A stretch of DNA of 64,000 nt from Cypionkella sp049896245 (GCF_049896245.1 NZ_JAFCTX010000027.1:1-64000); one strand, 5' to 3'; numbered from the stretch's first letter, positions 42,901 to 51,728 are shown. Notes: generated by a model not told the origin, from the letters alone. Program-made: numbers and translations.

Positions 42901-45900
42901 CAGTCCCAACTCATAGCGCTTTTCACCCCGCAGGGCTGCTATGACGCCGGCAGGTTCAGCCAAAAGCTCTTCTAAGACCTGATCTGCCAGCGGTTGCAAC
43001 CCAGCTTTTCCTCGGCGCGGCACTGCTGGCAAAGTCACGTCCAAAGTCGAAACCGTCACTCCCGGCAACTCTCGTGGGATCACCCGTGCCGGGCCAAGAA
43101 TGGTGGCTTTTTCAGGGTCAACCAGCACCTCAGATTTCACCTGAACCGCCCCGGTTGAGGCGACGGTTATATGGATCGGGCGCGGCAGGTTTTCCTCGGC
43201 AATCGCTTGGGCAAGAAACAACAAGCTGTAGAAACCCTGCTCTAGGTTGCGGTGGAAAAAGCTGGAACCGGGGCGGAAATCCTGTCCACGCGTCACCAGC
43301 CAGAAATGCGCGATCCGGCTGGGGGTGTGGCCCTTTGCAACCAGGTCGCGGATCAGCAGATCATAGCCTTCGCGACCCCGCTCTGGGGCCAGAAGATAGC
43401 CACCCTCGCCATCACGACCAAAGGCATCGCCCGCGCGCACGGTGGTTACTTGATGGCCAGCGCCGCGCAAGCGCGCCGCACATTCCATGCCAAGCCCTTC
43501 TGTATCAAGAAAAATCAGCCACGTCTCTGGCTTTGCATCCGCAAAGTCCGCCGCATAATCAAACCCTGTCGCCGCAGGTCGCCAATGCGGCTTCCAGCCC
43601 CAATCGCCAATATTGTCAATTCGCGCAGGCAGCGCGACGGCTTCAACTTCTGCGCCCTTGCCGGGTTCAATGAAGTAAGATTTGCGCTGAAACGCATAGG
43701 TCGGCAACACGACACGCTTGCGCGCGGCTCCGCCCCAAATCGGTTCCCAATCCACCGGAACACCGCAAGCCCACAGCCGCGCGATCGAGGCGACATGCCA
43801 CGCATCATCCGGCATCTTCTGCTCGGGATGCCGCAGCGCCGCGATCACCTGCCCCTGCGGCACGCCATTGGCCTGTGCCAGCGACGACAGCGCCCGCCCC
43901 GGCCCCATCTCAAGGTAAACCCGCCCCGGCTCGGTCATTAGATCGGCCATGCAGGCTTGGAAATTTACCGTATTGCGCAGGTGCTGCACCCAGTAGTCCT
44001 GGCTGGTCGCCTGCGCATCGGTCAAACGAATTCCTGAACGATTGCTCACAATTGGAATCTGCGGTGCGCTTAAGTGAATTTTTGTGAGGTAATCGCCAAA
44101 CCGCGCCAAAATCGGCTCCAACATCCGGCTATGCGCGGCGATGTCGATCTGGACGCGCTGGGTTTCCACATCGGCTTTCGCCAGTTCCGCAGCCAAAGCC
44201 ACCAACGCCGCATCCGGCCCGGAAACCACACACAACCCCGGCGCATTGACCGAGGCCAGATCGAGATCACCAGCGATATAGGGCCGCAAATCAGCCTCAG
44301 CCAGTGGCACCGAAAGCATCCCTCCCGGCGCAATCGTGTCAAACAGCGTGCCGCGCAGATGCACGAGGCCGATGCAATCCTCAAACCCGATCACACCCGC
44401 CAGACAAGCCGCCGTATTCTCGCCCATCGAATGACCAACCAGCACCGCAGGCGTCACCCCCCACGACATATACAACTGCGCCAGCGCATATTCGGTGATC
44501 ATGATCAGCGGCAGTTGCACCGAGGGGCGCTTCAACCGCTCATTCGCAGCGGCCTCTTGTCCCGGTTCTGGCAACCACAACGCCCGAATGTCGTAGTCGA
44601 GCTTCGGTTGCAGAACCGCAAGACCCTTGTCCATCCAATCGGCAAACACCGGCTCGGTCGCGTAAATATCCCGCGCCATGCCCGCATATTGCGCACCGCC
44701 ACCAGGAAACATGAACACCACCTCGGGGTTCTCGCCCAAGAAGTCATGGTTAAACACCCGACGCGGATCGCCACCTTCCAGCAACGCTGCCGCCTCATCA
44801 TGCGAGCCCGCCACCAGCACCCGGCGCTTTTCAAACGCGTGGCGGCCTTCTTTCAACGTATAGGCAACATCGGCCAGATCCTGCGCCGGATCGCCGCGCA
44901 AATGCGCTGCCAGACGCGCAGCCCCCGCATCCAGCGCGCCCTTGGATTTGGCCGAGATAACAATCGGTTGGAACGGCCAAAGGCTTTGCTCTCCCACAGC
45001 CCGTACGGGCGCTTCCTGCAACACCACATGCGCATTGGTGCCGCCAACACCAAGGCTATTCACCCCCGCCCGGCGCGGCCTGTCGCTGACCCAATCGGTC
45101 AGCCGATCATTCACCTTGAACGGGCTGGTTTCAAAATCAATCGACGGGTTCGGCGCCTCATAGCCCAAACTTGGCGGCAGTTGCCGATGATGCAGCGACA
45201 GCGCCACCTTGATCAGCGAGGCCACCCCCGCCGCCGTGTCCAGATGCCCAATGTTGGTCTTGACCGAGCCGATCCGGCACGTCCCCACCGCATCGGTGGT
45301 CTGCCGAAACGCCGCAGTCAGCGCCGCCACCTCAATCGGATCGCCCAAGTAAGTACCGGTGCCATGACATTCTACATAAGACACATCCGCCGCAGAAACC
45401 CCAGCAACCGCCTGCGCTTCGGCAATACAGCGCGCCTGCCCATCCACGGAAGGGGCGAGATACCCAGCCTTCGCGGCCCCATCATTGTTGACCGCCGAGC
45501 CTTTCAAAATCGCCCAGATATGATCGCCGTCGCGCAGCGCATCTTTCGCCCGCCGCAGCACCACCGCCCCCGCGCCAGAGCCGAACACCGTGCCCTCTGC
45601 GCGATGATCAAAAGCATGGCAATGACCGTCTGGCGACAGAATTTCGCCCTCGGTGTAAAGATATCCCCGTGCGTGTGGCAGCTCAATCGTCACACCGCCC
45701 GCCAACGCCATATCGCACTCGCCGTTCAACAAGGCTTGGGTGGCGAAATGCACCGCCACCAAAGATGTCGAACACGCGGTTTGCAGGTTGATCGACGGGC
45801 CTTTCAGATCGAAAATATGGCTGACCCGCGTTGCCAGAAAATCCTTGTCGTTGCCAGTGTGGCGCAGCAGGAACATGCCGGTCTGATCGACCAGATCGCG

Positions 45901-46329
45901 GTTTGAGCACAGGTTGAAATAGAAATAGCTGCCCATGCCGCAGCCTGCGTAAACCCCTATCGCACCGGGGAAATTCTCGGGAGGATGGCCTGCATTCTCC
46001 AATGCCTCCCACGCCACTTCCAGAAACTGGCGATGTTGCGGGTCCAGGATCGCCGCCTCCTTCGGCGAAAAGCCAAAGAAATCCGCGTCAAAATCGGCAA
46101 ACCCCTCCAAAACAGCCGCTGAGGCCACATAATTCGCTTTGCGCAGCCGCGCCGCAGATTCACCCGCTGCCAGAAGTTCAGCCTCAGACAGCACCCGGAT
46201 CGATTCGACCCCACCCGCAAGATTGGCCCAATAGGCGGCAATATCCGCAGCGCCCGGCAGATGCGCCGCCATACCAACAACGGCGATATCGCTATCGCTG
46301 ATGGCCGAGGGATCAAAATCTTCGCTCAT
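39946..46329 (-). CDS. Type I polyketide synthase, KS-AT-KR-DH-ACP-TE
   Basis: 2127 residues. KS about 13-440 with Cys in QTACSTSLVAV (near 184) and the two His in ECHGTGTYLGDPIE and KTNIGHLDTAAG. AT about 535-850 with FPGGGAQYAGMARD and GHSMGENTAA (near 635); the specificity region reads IDIAAHSRML. KR with ITGGFGGIG (near 1160) and Tyr in GQIDYVAANEFL. Then DH with LDGHRTTSGQALIPG (near 1406) and Asp in HPALMDMATG (near 1576). A KR-tail-like segment (SPAEERLLHAFSLGIKPSEGAEAFGRAV) follows, then ACP FFDLGGHSLIAVR (near 1783) and TE with GFSGGG (near 1931) and GDHDSM (near 2088). DH after the KR core is unusual. The ATG at 46329 is favoured by AGAAGG nearby. It is first in the operon. Confidence 0.94.
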   Translation of the reverse strand: MSEDFDPSAISDSDIAVVGMAAHLPGAADIAAYWANLAGGVESIRVLSEAELLAAGESAARLRKANYVASAAVLEGFADFDADFFGFSPKEAAILDPQHRQFLEVAWEALENAGHPPENFPGAIGVYAGCGMGSYFYFNLCSNRDLVDQTGMFLLRHTGNDKDFLATRVSHIFDLKGPSINLQTACSTSLVAVHFATQALLNGECDMALAGGVTIELPHARGYLYTEGEILSPDGHCHAFDHRAEGTVFGSGAGAVVLRRAKDALRDGDHIWAILKGSAVNNDGAAKAGYLAPSVDGQARCIAEAQAVAGVSAADVSYVECHGTGTYLGDPIEVAALTAAFRQTTDAVGTCRIGSVKTNIGHLDTAAGVASLIKVALSLHHRQLPPSLGYEAPNPSIDFETSPFKVNDRLTDWVSDRPRRAGVNSLGVGGTNAHVVLQEAPVRAVGEQSLWPFQPIVISAKSKGALDAGAARLAAHLRGDPAQDLADVAYTLKEGRHAFEKRRVLVAGSHDEAAALLEGGDPRRVFNHDFLGENPEVVFMFPGGGAQYAGMARDIYATEPVFADWMDKGLAVLQPKLDYDIRALWLPEPGQEAAANERLKRPSVQLPLIMITEYALAQLYMSWGVTPAVLVGHSMGENTAACLAGVIGFEDCIGLVHLRGTLFDTIAPGGMLSVPLAEADLRPYIAGDLDLASVNAPGLCVVSGPDAALVALAAELAKADVETQRVQIDIAAHSRMLEPILARFGDYLTKIHLSAPQIPIVSNRSGIRLTDAQATSQDYWVQHLRNTVNFQACMADLMTEPGRVYLEMGPGRALSSLAQANGVPQGQVIAALRHPEQKMPDDAWHVASIARLWACGVPVDWEPIWGGAARKRVVLPTYAFQRKSYFIEPGKGAEVEAVALPARIDNIGDWGWKPHWRPAATGFDYAADFADAKPETWLIFLDTEGLGMECAARLRGAGHQVTTVRAGDAFGRDGEGGYLLAPERGREGYDLLIRDLVAKGHTPSRIAHFWLVTRGQDFRPGSSFFHRNLEQGFYSLLFLAQAIAEENLPRPIHITVASTGAVQVKSEVLVDPEKATILGPARVIPRELPGVTVSTLDVTLPAVPRRGKAGLQPLADQVLEELLAEPAGVIAALRGEKRYELGLKAASLPEQIFTLPQAGHVLITGGFGGIGLTIAEDLIQRFGAKITLIARRNLPDRGTWAKYLAAHDPASPIARRILALQRLEALGGEVLVAPADVCNMEDMRAAVEAGTNRFGPICAVIHAAGVVDDGPLMLKTPAQVEEVFAPKLHGTLVLDRLFPDGSIDLLVLFASTSTVTGPAGQIDYVAANEFLNAYSKSRSRGKTKVVALNWGIWTGVGMAAEALADRTGAPPAPRLPIFAPMLDEVSFDGQGNRLFTASYSLDRWVLDGHRTTSGQALIPGTGTIEIAAEALRAQGETGAFELRDLYFFRPLDVSKGEARQVRATLSRTDEGYGFELRSGVTVKGRLGWQLHAQARAVRLAATPAKIDVLAIAGRLPAAEVGVGLRSPQEEHLAFGPRWRVLRARAIGGSEGLARLVLPAEFAAEAGPWLLHPALMDMATGWAMGLIEGYQPDHLWVPVSYACIRVLRPLPAEIVSWVRNAADNRAGAQTASFDVTLATPEGEVCVEIEGFNIHKLAGGLSFTVPDPRELSYDDVAAKPVSPAEERLLHAFSLGIKPSEGAEAFGRAVALGGSQIIVSSLDLPALVRQTAEAEAAKSEGKAFERPDLDTAYVEPRNDVERTLVGFWQELLGVAQVGVEDSFFDLGGHSLIAVRLFAMVKKAYRVDFSISVLFEAPTIARCAALIVAQIGDVSGDVPAKLVAPARRFTHLVPMHQGEGGAKQPFFLVAGMFGNVLNLRHLAQLLGGDQPFYGLQARGLYGDAAPHTTLLEAAADYIAELRQVQPVGPYMLGGFSGGGLTAWEMARQLEAAGEAVSLLVLLDTPLPLRPSLKRPDKILIKLAELRAKGPGYLAEWARKRWAWEMQKRQPQVTEQSDAQFHNAAIEAAFRAALPLYQMTERRGATVLFRPPLDKHWTVTAGNWVSKAKEYVFYDNDLTLFAPTLVTIEVPGDHDSMVLEPNVRVLAAKLRAVIAEAEKGATNIVPLATAAE

Positions 46330-46417
46330 GCGCCTTCTCTCTCTCACCGCCCGCAGGTTAAAACCCTTGGGACGGATCTCAACAATTTACCGCAAAACCC
46401 ACAACTCTTATACCCTA

Positions 46418-46440
46418 GCACGCTCTTAAATGGAGCGTGC
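46418..46440. repeat. GCACGCTC-N7-GAGCGTGC inverted repeat upstream of the PKS operon
   Basis: A perfect 8-bp inverted repeat with a 7-base loop, in the 181-base gap between the upstream GT2 gene and the PKS start, 89 bases before the latter. It could be an operator for the PKS operon or a transcript-end hairpin of the exopolysaccharide genes; there is no T run. Confidence 0.5.
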
Positions 46441-46510
46441 ATGGCTATTGAACAATCCCGCACTACTGACACAATACGGCCCGGTTATGGCAAAGTTTCG
46501 GGCAAATCGG

Positions 46511-47497
46511 CTACCAATGCCCAACACCTGTGCCGCGCCACATCGCCCATTGCGCCCGGCAGTAGACCACCAAATCAAAGCCAAAACCCAAAATCGTCAC
46601 CAAGATCCGCTTAGGGCGGAGCAGATCGCGCGGGTTTGCGACAGCGCGCGCCAGCCGTTTGGTCAGGAAATGCCATGGCACATAGCCGAACGGCCAGCGC
46701 GGCAGGCCCGCCCGCAGTGCCTCTCCCAGCCATTCCGCATCGCCCGCCGCCCGCGCCAATTCTGCGTGCCGCGCAATCTCTGGCACCGCCACCAACGCGC
46801 CAAAGCCCGCAAAATTCACCGCCGAGCCGATCACAATCCGCACCTGATGCCGGATCAGCGCGCCAACCGACCGCTCTGACGCATAGATGTGAAACACCCC
46901 CTCCGCCCCACCAATCCGGCTGAAATCTTCCGGTCCCGTCAGGGCATCCGTCAACACCATCGCGCGCAGAAAACCATCCTCAACGGGAAGGCCAATCGGC
47001 AGATGAAACCGCCGCGCCACGGTCGCAGGCATCGCGTAAAGCTGACCGCAGATCGCCGTCTTCCAATCGTCCAAGCCGCCGCCCGCCGCCGCGATGATCT
47101 TGTCCATCACAGACAATCCCTCAGGCCGCGCCACGATATCCTTCACCGGCTGGCTGTTGATCACCCAATGTGATCCCATCGCCTGCACCAAGCGCCGCAA
47201 AGCCCCCGCATCACAGAATGCGATATCGGCATCGACAAACACCAACACATCGGCATCCGCCCGCGCCAAATCATGCACAAAACGGTTCCATGTCCGTGAC
47301 TTACCGCCCTCGGGCAGATCAACCACCTCAACCCCGGAAACCCGCGCCACCGTGTCATCCGAACACCCATTCGCCAGCACCAGAATCCGCGCCGAGAAGG
47401 CCGGATCGGCCAAAATATCCTGCGCCAACAGCCGCGCCACCATCGCCGCAATCCCATGCGCCTCGTTATGGGCAAAGATGCCGATATCCACCTGCAT
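46511..47497 (-). CDS. Family 2 glycosyltransferase
   Basis: A 328-residue protein with a GT2-type core: DIGIFAHNEAHGIAAMVARLL, LVLANGCSDDT, GKSRTWNRFVHDL, and VFVDADIAF (DxD). The C-terminal part has a hydrophobic region (RILVTILGFGFDLVVYC) that may bind the membrane. The ATG at 47497 shares its first base with the stop of the upstream polymerase-like gene (TGATG), so the two are translationally coupled. The sugar is unknown. Confidence 0.88.
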   Translation of the reverse strand: MQVDIGIFAHNEAHGIAAMVARLLAQDILADPAFSARILVLANGCSDDTVARVSGVEVVDLPEGGKSRTWNRFVHDLARADADVLVFVDADIAFCDAGALRRLVQAMGSHWVINSQPVKDIVARPEGLSVMDKIIAAAGGGLDDWKTAICGQLYAMPATVARRFHLPIGLPVEDGFLRAMVLTDALTGPEDFSRIGGAEGVFHIYASERSVGALIRHQVRIVIGSAVNFAGFGALVAVPEIARHAELARAAGDAEWLGEALRAGLPRWPFGYVPWHFLTKRLARAVANPRDLLRPKRILVTILGFGFDLVVYCRAQWAMWRGTGVGHW

Positions 47498-48915
47498 CAA
47501 ATTACCGTCCGCTTCTGCTTACCGCCCCGCAAGCCACCGCGCAGCACCGCCCGGCTTTCAGCCAGGCGCAAGCGCCGCATCCGCTCGGCCTCGCCCAGCA
47601 GCCCGCCAGCCATCAGCCAAGTGAACGGAATATGCGTGGCATTGGGCAGCAGATCGACCATGTTCGCCGCCAAGATCAGTGCCAATCCCGCCGTATAGCG
47701 GTTGAACGGGGCGGCAAACCGCGACAGCGCCTCGCGCCCCAAAATCAACAGCGGCAACCCGGTGAGCCCAAACTCGGCAATAAAACCAAGCCAGCCATAA
47801 GTGCCCATCACGATCACCCAAGCGCCATCGGCGATCGTCGTCATCTGCCCGGTGATCGGATCATGCAGAAACGCCCGGCCATAGCCGCCCCAGCCGAACA
47901 AAGCCTTTTCCTGCGCCCGCGCCAGCAGTTCTTCCTCGTTGTCGATACGGAATTGCAACGATCCCGCCCGATCCGCGCTGAAGCTATTGGCGAAATCGAC
48001 GATCTGCTGCATGGGCACCAAATGCAACCCGCGCAAGATCGGATAGCTGATCACCACCACCGTCAAAACCGCCGCCACCAAGACCTGCACCCGCCAGCTG
48101 GCCAGCAACACCAGAGGTGCCAGGCACAAAGCATAGACCGTCACCCCAGCACTTTTGCAGACAAAAAGCATGAAGGCCAAATACAGCACGATCACCAAAG
48201 CCTTGGGCCGCAGCTCGGCAGTGGTGTCGCGCAATCGAACCACGGCTGCCAGCAGACACATCAGCGCGAAAAACGCCACCCACAGCCCATGCGGCAAGAA
48301 CACCACCGGGCGATAGCCGCCCTGCCGGATGGTCTGGAAAAAGTCATGCTGAAAAAAACCGTAAACCCAGACGTTCATCTGCGGCGAGAACCGCGCCTCG
48401 ATCAGCATCGGCACGGAATACCAAAGCCCGGCCAGGACAAGCGCCTCAATCACCGCCCGCATCCCCTCGGGCGTACCCAGATAGCGTCGCGCCAGAAAGA
48501 ACGGAAGCAACGCGATGAACTGGTTCGCCACCGCCGCCGCCGAGTCGTAAACCTTCATGCCCTGCACATCCGCGCCCGGAAAAATCAGCGGATCGGTATT
48601 GGTCAGCACTGTCGCGAACGGCGAAAGAATATACATCAGGATCAGGGCCTTGCCCATCCGCCCCTCGGGCAGAAAGCTGATCTTGTCGCGCACCACATAA
48701 AGCGCACAATACCATGCGATCAGGTTCGGGATCGTGGTTTTATCCAGATCGGGGATGATCGGAAAGTTGATCACCGTCAGCGGCGGCATGATCAGATAGC
48801 CGCCCAGCACCGTCCAGATCAGCGCCCGCGCCGGGTCCAGCCGTTTCCACAGCTTCCAGCACACAATCGGCCAGACAAACAGCATCAGATAGGCGAGGAT
48901 ATTGGGCGAGGCCAC
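47497..48915 (-). CDS. O-antigen ligase / exopolysaccharide polymerase-like membrane protein
   Basis: A 472-residue protein with about 10-12 hydrophobic segments and one long soluble loop (about residues 285-345) that includes FRIDNEEELLARAQEKALFGWGGYGRAF. A wide periplasmic loop with conserved Arg/Gly near the end of a polytopic protein is the pattern of Wzy/O-antigen-ligase (Wzy_C) proteins. It may polymerise repeat units of the polysaccharide. The start is uncertain: GTG 48915 is used, and no strong ribosome site was found. Confidence 0.75.
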   Translation of the reverse strand: MASPNILAYLMLFVWPIVCWKLWKRLDPARALIWTVLGGYLIMPPLTVINFPIIPDLDKTTIPNLIAWYCALYVVRDKISFLPEGRMGKALILMYILSPFATVLTNTDPLIFPGADVQGMKVYDSAAAVANQFIALLPFFLARRYLGTPEGMRAVIEALVLAGLWYSVPMLIEARFSPQMNVWVYGFFQHDFFQTIRQGGYRPVVFLPHGLWVAFFALMCLLAAVVRLRDTTAELRPKALVIVLYLAFMLFVCKSAGVTVYALCLAPLVLLASWRVQVLVAAVLTVVVISYPILRGLHLVPMQQIVDFANSFSADRAGSLQFRIDNEEELLARAQEKALFGWGGYGRAFLHDPITGQMTTIADGAWVIVMGTYGWLGFIAEFGLTGLPLLILGREALSRFAAPFNRYTAGLALILAANMVDLLPNATHIPFTWLMAGGLLGEAERMRRLRLAESRAVLRGGLRGGKQKRTVI

Positions 48916-48994
48916 GACGTGGATCAGCTTTCTGTAAACAATGCCAGCGTTTTAGCATAGACCGCCGACACTGGCCAATGTCGCAAGCCGAATG

Positions 48995-49888
48995 TCAGGT
49001 CAGGCGCAGGAAAACCGGGATGCGGCGCAAGATCACCACAGCGGCCCAACTCATCCCGAAGGTGGCAAGGGTAGCCAGCATCCTGTCAACGTCTGGCCCG
49101 GCGAATTTATAGGTCACCAGCATGAAGAACGGGTGCAACAGATAGATGCCAAACGCCGCCTGCCCCAGCTTTGGCAACACCCTATGCTGCATCTGCACGC
49201 GCCAGAACGCCTCAAACAACAATACGGCAGCGAAAACCGTCCAAGCCCAGGGCGCGGCTTCTGTTACCAGATAGGCCCCAACCGCCATCGCTCCCGCTGC
49301 GATCACCGGCCAAGCCGCACGCCCCATCGGATGCGCCACCCCCACCAGCAGGCCCAGCGCGTAAACTGGCAGTGAATACAACCACTGGGGCAGCGGCGCA
49401 GGCGGGGCGTAGGAATGCATCGCCCAGAACATCGGCACCGAAATCAGCACCAACGCTACCAAGACCCCAGCCAGCCGCTCCGGCGTTGTCACAAAATGCC
49501 CGACAGGTTTCACCAACAGCATCGCTAAAATGATAAACGGCAAGAACCACAAATGGATCGCAGAGCCAACGAACAGCGTCAAGGGATCTTGAAGCACCTG
49601 CCATTTGTCAGGCGAATCGGAAACCTTCAAATCGACCAAGCGGAAAAACGCCGCCCAAAACAGCCATGGCAGCAGCAACCTTTCGGCCCGAGAGCGGAAA
49701 TTATACGCCCCGCCCGCGCGCATGTAGGATTGCATCGCCAGAAACCCGGTCAGCACCAGAAAAAGCCCAAGTGACAGATGCCCGACCCAATCATCCTCCA
49801 CCGCATAGGCGTGGGCCGCCACGATGCCAAAACAAGCAAGGAAGCGGGCCAGATCAACCGATTGGCGATGATTACTGACTTTACTCAT
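48995..49888 (-). CDS. Acyltransferase 3 family membrane protein
   Basis: About 297 residues with 9-10 membrane helices. SVDLARFLACFGIVAAHAYAVEDDW at the start holds the catalytic-type His of acyltransferase-3 (OafA/ExoZ-like) proteins; LPWLFWAAFFRL and HLWFLPFIILAMLL follow, and GIYLLHPFFMLV is typical near the end. It probably adds acetyl or similar groups to polysaccharide sugars. In-frame starts upstream (49906, 49924) are possible; none has a well-spaced ribosome site. Confidence 0.85.
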   Translation of the reverse strand: MSKVSNHRQSVDLARFLACFGIVAAHAYAVEDDWVGHLSLGLFLVLTGFLAMQSYMRAGGAYNFRSRAERLLLPWLFWAAFFRLVDLKVSDSPDKWQVLQDPLTLFVGSAIHLWFLPFIILAMLLVKPVGHFVTTPERLAGVLVALVLISVPMFWAMHSYAPPAPLPQWLYSLPVYALGLLVGVAHPMGRAAWPVIAAGAMAVGAYLVTEAAPWAWTVFAAVLLFEAFWRVQMQHRVLPKLGQAAFGIYLLHPFFMLVTYKFAGPDVDRMLATLATFGMSWAAVVILRRIPVFLRLT

Positions 49889-50033
49889 CCCTCGTGGGTA
49901 ATCCATAACGCCAAAACGATGCAACGGCTTCTATGCGTGCCGACGCGAAACAGATTGTTCGCATTTACCAAGCCTGCCGCCACATATCTGCCATGTTGCT
50001 GTGGAAGGCCCGCGGAAAAGCAAGAGGATTCCG

Positions 50034-50780
50034 GTGCAGTTTCGGTTTGAGACAACCACGATCACGGTGAATATCGCCAACCGCGCCGCCTTATTGGCCG
50101 CCGTGGGGCAGCGTTTTGCTGTGCAGGACGGCTTTGCCCTTGCCACGATTAACCTCGATCACTTGGTGAAACTGCGCGCCTCGCCTGCATTCCGCGCAAA
50201 CTATGCCGCACAAGATTTCGTCGTGGCCGATGGCAATCCGATCGTTTGGCTGTCCCGCCTCGCCCGCCGCCCGGTCGAGCTGGTGCCGGGATCGGATATG
50301 GTGATCCCACTGGTGCAGCTGGCGGTGCAATCAGGTCGCCGCGTGGCGCTGATTGGCACCACAGAATCCGCTCTGGCCACCGCCGCCACAGCCCTTGAAT
50401 CGCAAATCCCCGGTCTGAAAATCGCCCTCAGCATCGCCCCGCCAATGGGCTTTGACCCGCAGAGACCCGAGGCGCGGGCCATCCTCGCCCGCCTTGCAAC
50501 CGCTGACATCGGCTTCTGCGTCATCGCCTTGCCCGCAGGCAAGCAAGAGGCGCTCGCCGCCCTCGGCCGCAGACTTGCCCCGCATACAGGTTTCGCCAAC
50601 TTCGGCGCAGGCCTCGATTTTCTCGCAGGCAGCCAAACCCGCGCGCCACGCTGGATGCGCGCCTTGGCGATGGAATGGCTGTGGCGCGCGCTGTCCGACC
50701 CACACCGGATGCTGCCGCGCTACATCGCTTGCTTGGCGATCCTGCCGGGCCAGATTATCGCCGCACTGAAATTGCGCTAA
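50034..50780 (+). CDS. WecG/TagA/CpsF family glycosyltransferase
   Basis: A 248-residue GT26 transferase: FALATINLDHLVKLRASPAF, VVADGNPIVWLSRL (Asp-Gly), VPGSDMVIPLVQL, ALIGTTESALATAA, and GFANFGAGLDFLAGSQTRAPRWMRALAMEWLWRALSDPHRMLPRY are strong family marks. It transfers a sugar to a lipid-linked intermediate. The GTG at 50034 is used as start because AGAGG lies 6 bases upstream. The gene ends directly against the stop of the convergent GT2 gene, with no base between. Confidence 0.9.
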   Translation: MQFRFETTTITVNIANRAALLAAVGQRFAVQDGFALATINLDHLVKLRASPAFRANYAAQDFVVADGNPIVWLSRLARRPVELVPGSDMVIPLVQLAVQSGRRVALIGTTESALATAATALESQIPGLKIALSIAPPMGFDPQRPEARAILARLATADIGFCVIALPAGKQEALAALGRRLAPHTGFANFGAGLDFLAGSQTRAPRWMRALAMEWLWRALSDPHRMLPRYIACLAILPGQIIAALKLR

Positions 50781-51728
50781 CTACTTATATTCGATCAGCC
50801 CGCGCCTGCGCCCGCGCACCCGGTTGACCCAATAACTCATCACCCCGCGCGCTTCGGCAAACTTGCCCACGACGGTGAAATACCCCCACGCGAAGCCGCC
50901 GCGCCGCGCCAACCGCAACATCTGCACAGGATAAATCAGCGCCAAAAGCCAACCCAGCGGATGGGTCAACCCCGCCAAAACCACCAGCACAGGCAGCAGC
51001 ATCCCCCAGAAAACCGCCCGCCGCACCTCGACAACCCAATGCCGCTCCGGTGCCGTCCCATAGCGCGCCGCGCCCTCGGCAAAGGCATATCCCGCCCGCA
51101 CCATGCGCCGCCACCACTGACCAAACCGCAGCAGATTTGCATCATGCAAGGTCATCTCGGCGTCGATCCGCCAGACCTCACCGCCCTCGCGCGCCAACCG
51201 CAGACACAACTCCGGCTCCTCTCCGGCGATCAGGCTGGCGTCATAGCCGCCCAACGCCTGCACCGCCGCAAACCGCATCAGCGCATCACCGCCGCAGGCC
51301 AGCGCCTGACCCACCGCAGTATCCCATTCCATATCCGCCAACCGATTATATACCGAGGCCTCCGGAAAACGCTCGCGCCTGCGCCCGCAGATCACAACCG
51401 CCGCCGGATGCACTGCAAACCCCGCCAAGGCCGCCGCAAACCAGCCCACCTGCACTTGGCAATCGCCATCGACAAACTGCACAAACTCCGGCGCATCCAG
51501 CACCGCCAGCCCCGCATTGCGCGCCCGCGCCGCCGTGAAGCCAAGCCGCACGTCTAGCGCCACCACCTCGGCCCCCAGCGCCAGCGCAGCCGCCACCGAG
51601 CCATCGGTTGAGCCGGAATCCACATAAACCAACCGCCGCACCCGGCCTTGCAACGACTGCAAACAGGCGATCAACCGCGCGCCCTCGTTGCGCCCGATCA
51701 CCACCGCGTCAATCACTGCATCTTGCAT
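50781..51728 (-). CDS. Family 2 glycosyltransferase with membrane segment
   Basis: A 315-residue GT2: VVIGRNEGARLIACLQSL, VYVDSGSTDGS, GFTAARARNAGL, VQFVDGDCQV (DxD), then a GT2 base region (YDASLIAGEEPELCLRLAREGGEVWRI). Hydrophobic helices follow near residues 235-280 (AVFWGMLLPVLVVLAGLTHPLGWLLALIYPVQM). AAGGGG lies about 7 bases before the ATG at 51728. It stands alone, convergent with the WecG-like gene and divergent from the kinase-like gene. Confidence 0.9.
   Translation of the reverse strand: MQDAVIDAVVIGRNEGARLIACLQSLQGRVRRLVYVDSGSTDGSVAAALALGAEVVALDVRLGFTAARARNAGLAVLDAPEFVQFVDGDCQVQVGWFAAALAGFAVHPAAVVICGRRRERFPEASVYNRLADMEWDTAVGQALACGGDALMRFAAVQALGGYDASLIAGEEPELCLRLAREGGEVWRIDAEMTLHDANLLRFGQWWRRMVRAGYAFAEGAARYGTAPERHWVVEVRRAVFWGMLLPVLVVLAGLTHPLGWLLALIYPVQMLRLARRGGFAWGYFTVVGKFAEARGVMSYWVNRVRGRRRGLIEYK

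Noticed and set aside
40621..42975. 784-codon plus-strand open frame
   Set aside because: Lies antisense inside the PKS gene; composition (many Arg, Gln, His, Pro) is that of a reverse-strand shadow of GC-rich coding DNA.
43283..43298. TCCTGTCCACGCGTCACC resembling the TGTCCACGCGTGGACA palindrome
   Set aside because: Only half of the palindrome is present and it lies in PKS coding sequence; chance.
44074..45906. 610-codon plus-strand open frame
   Set aside because: Antisense to the KS and AT regions of the PKS; no recognisable domain.
46441..46614. 57-codon plus-strand frame with GGAG before its ATG
   Set aside because: Mostly antisense to the 3' end of the GT2 gene, low-complexity product; the GGAG belongs to an inverted repeat.
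47170..48960. 596-codon plus-strand open frame
   Set aside because: Antisense to the polymerase-like gene; Arg/His/Gln/Pro-rich, no domain.
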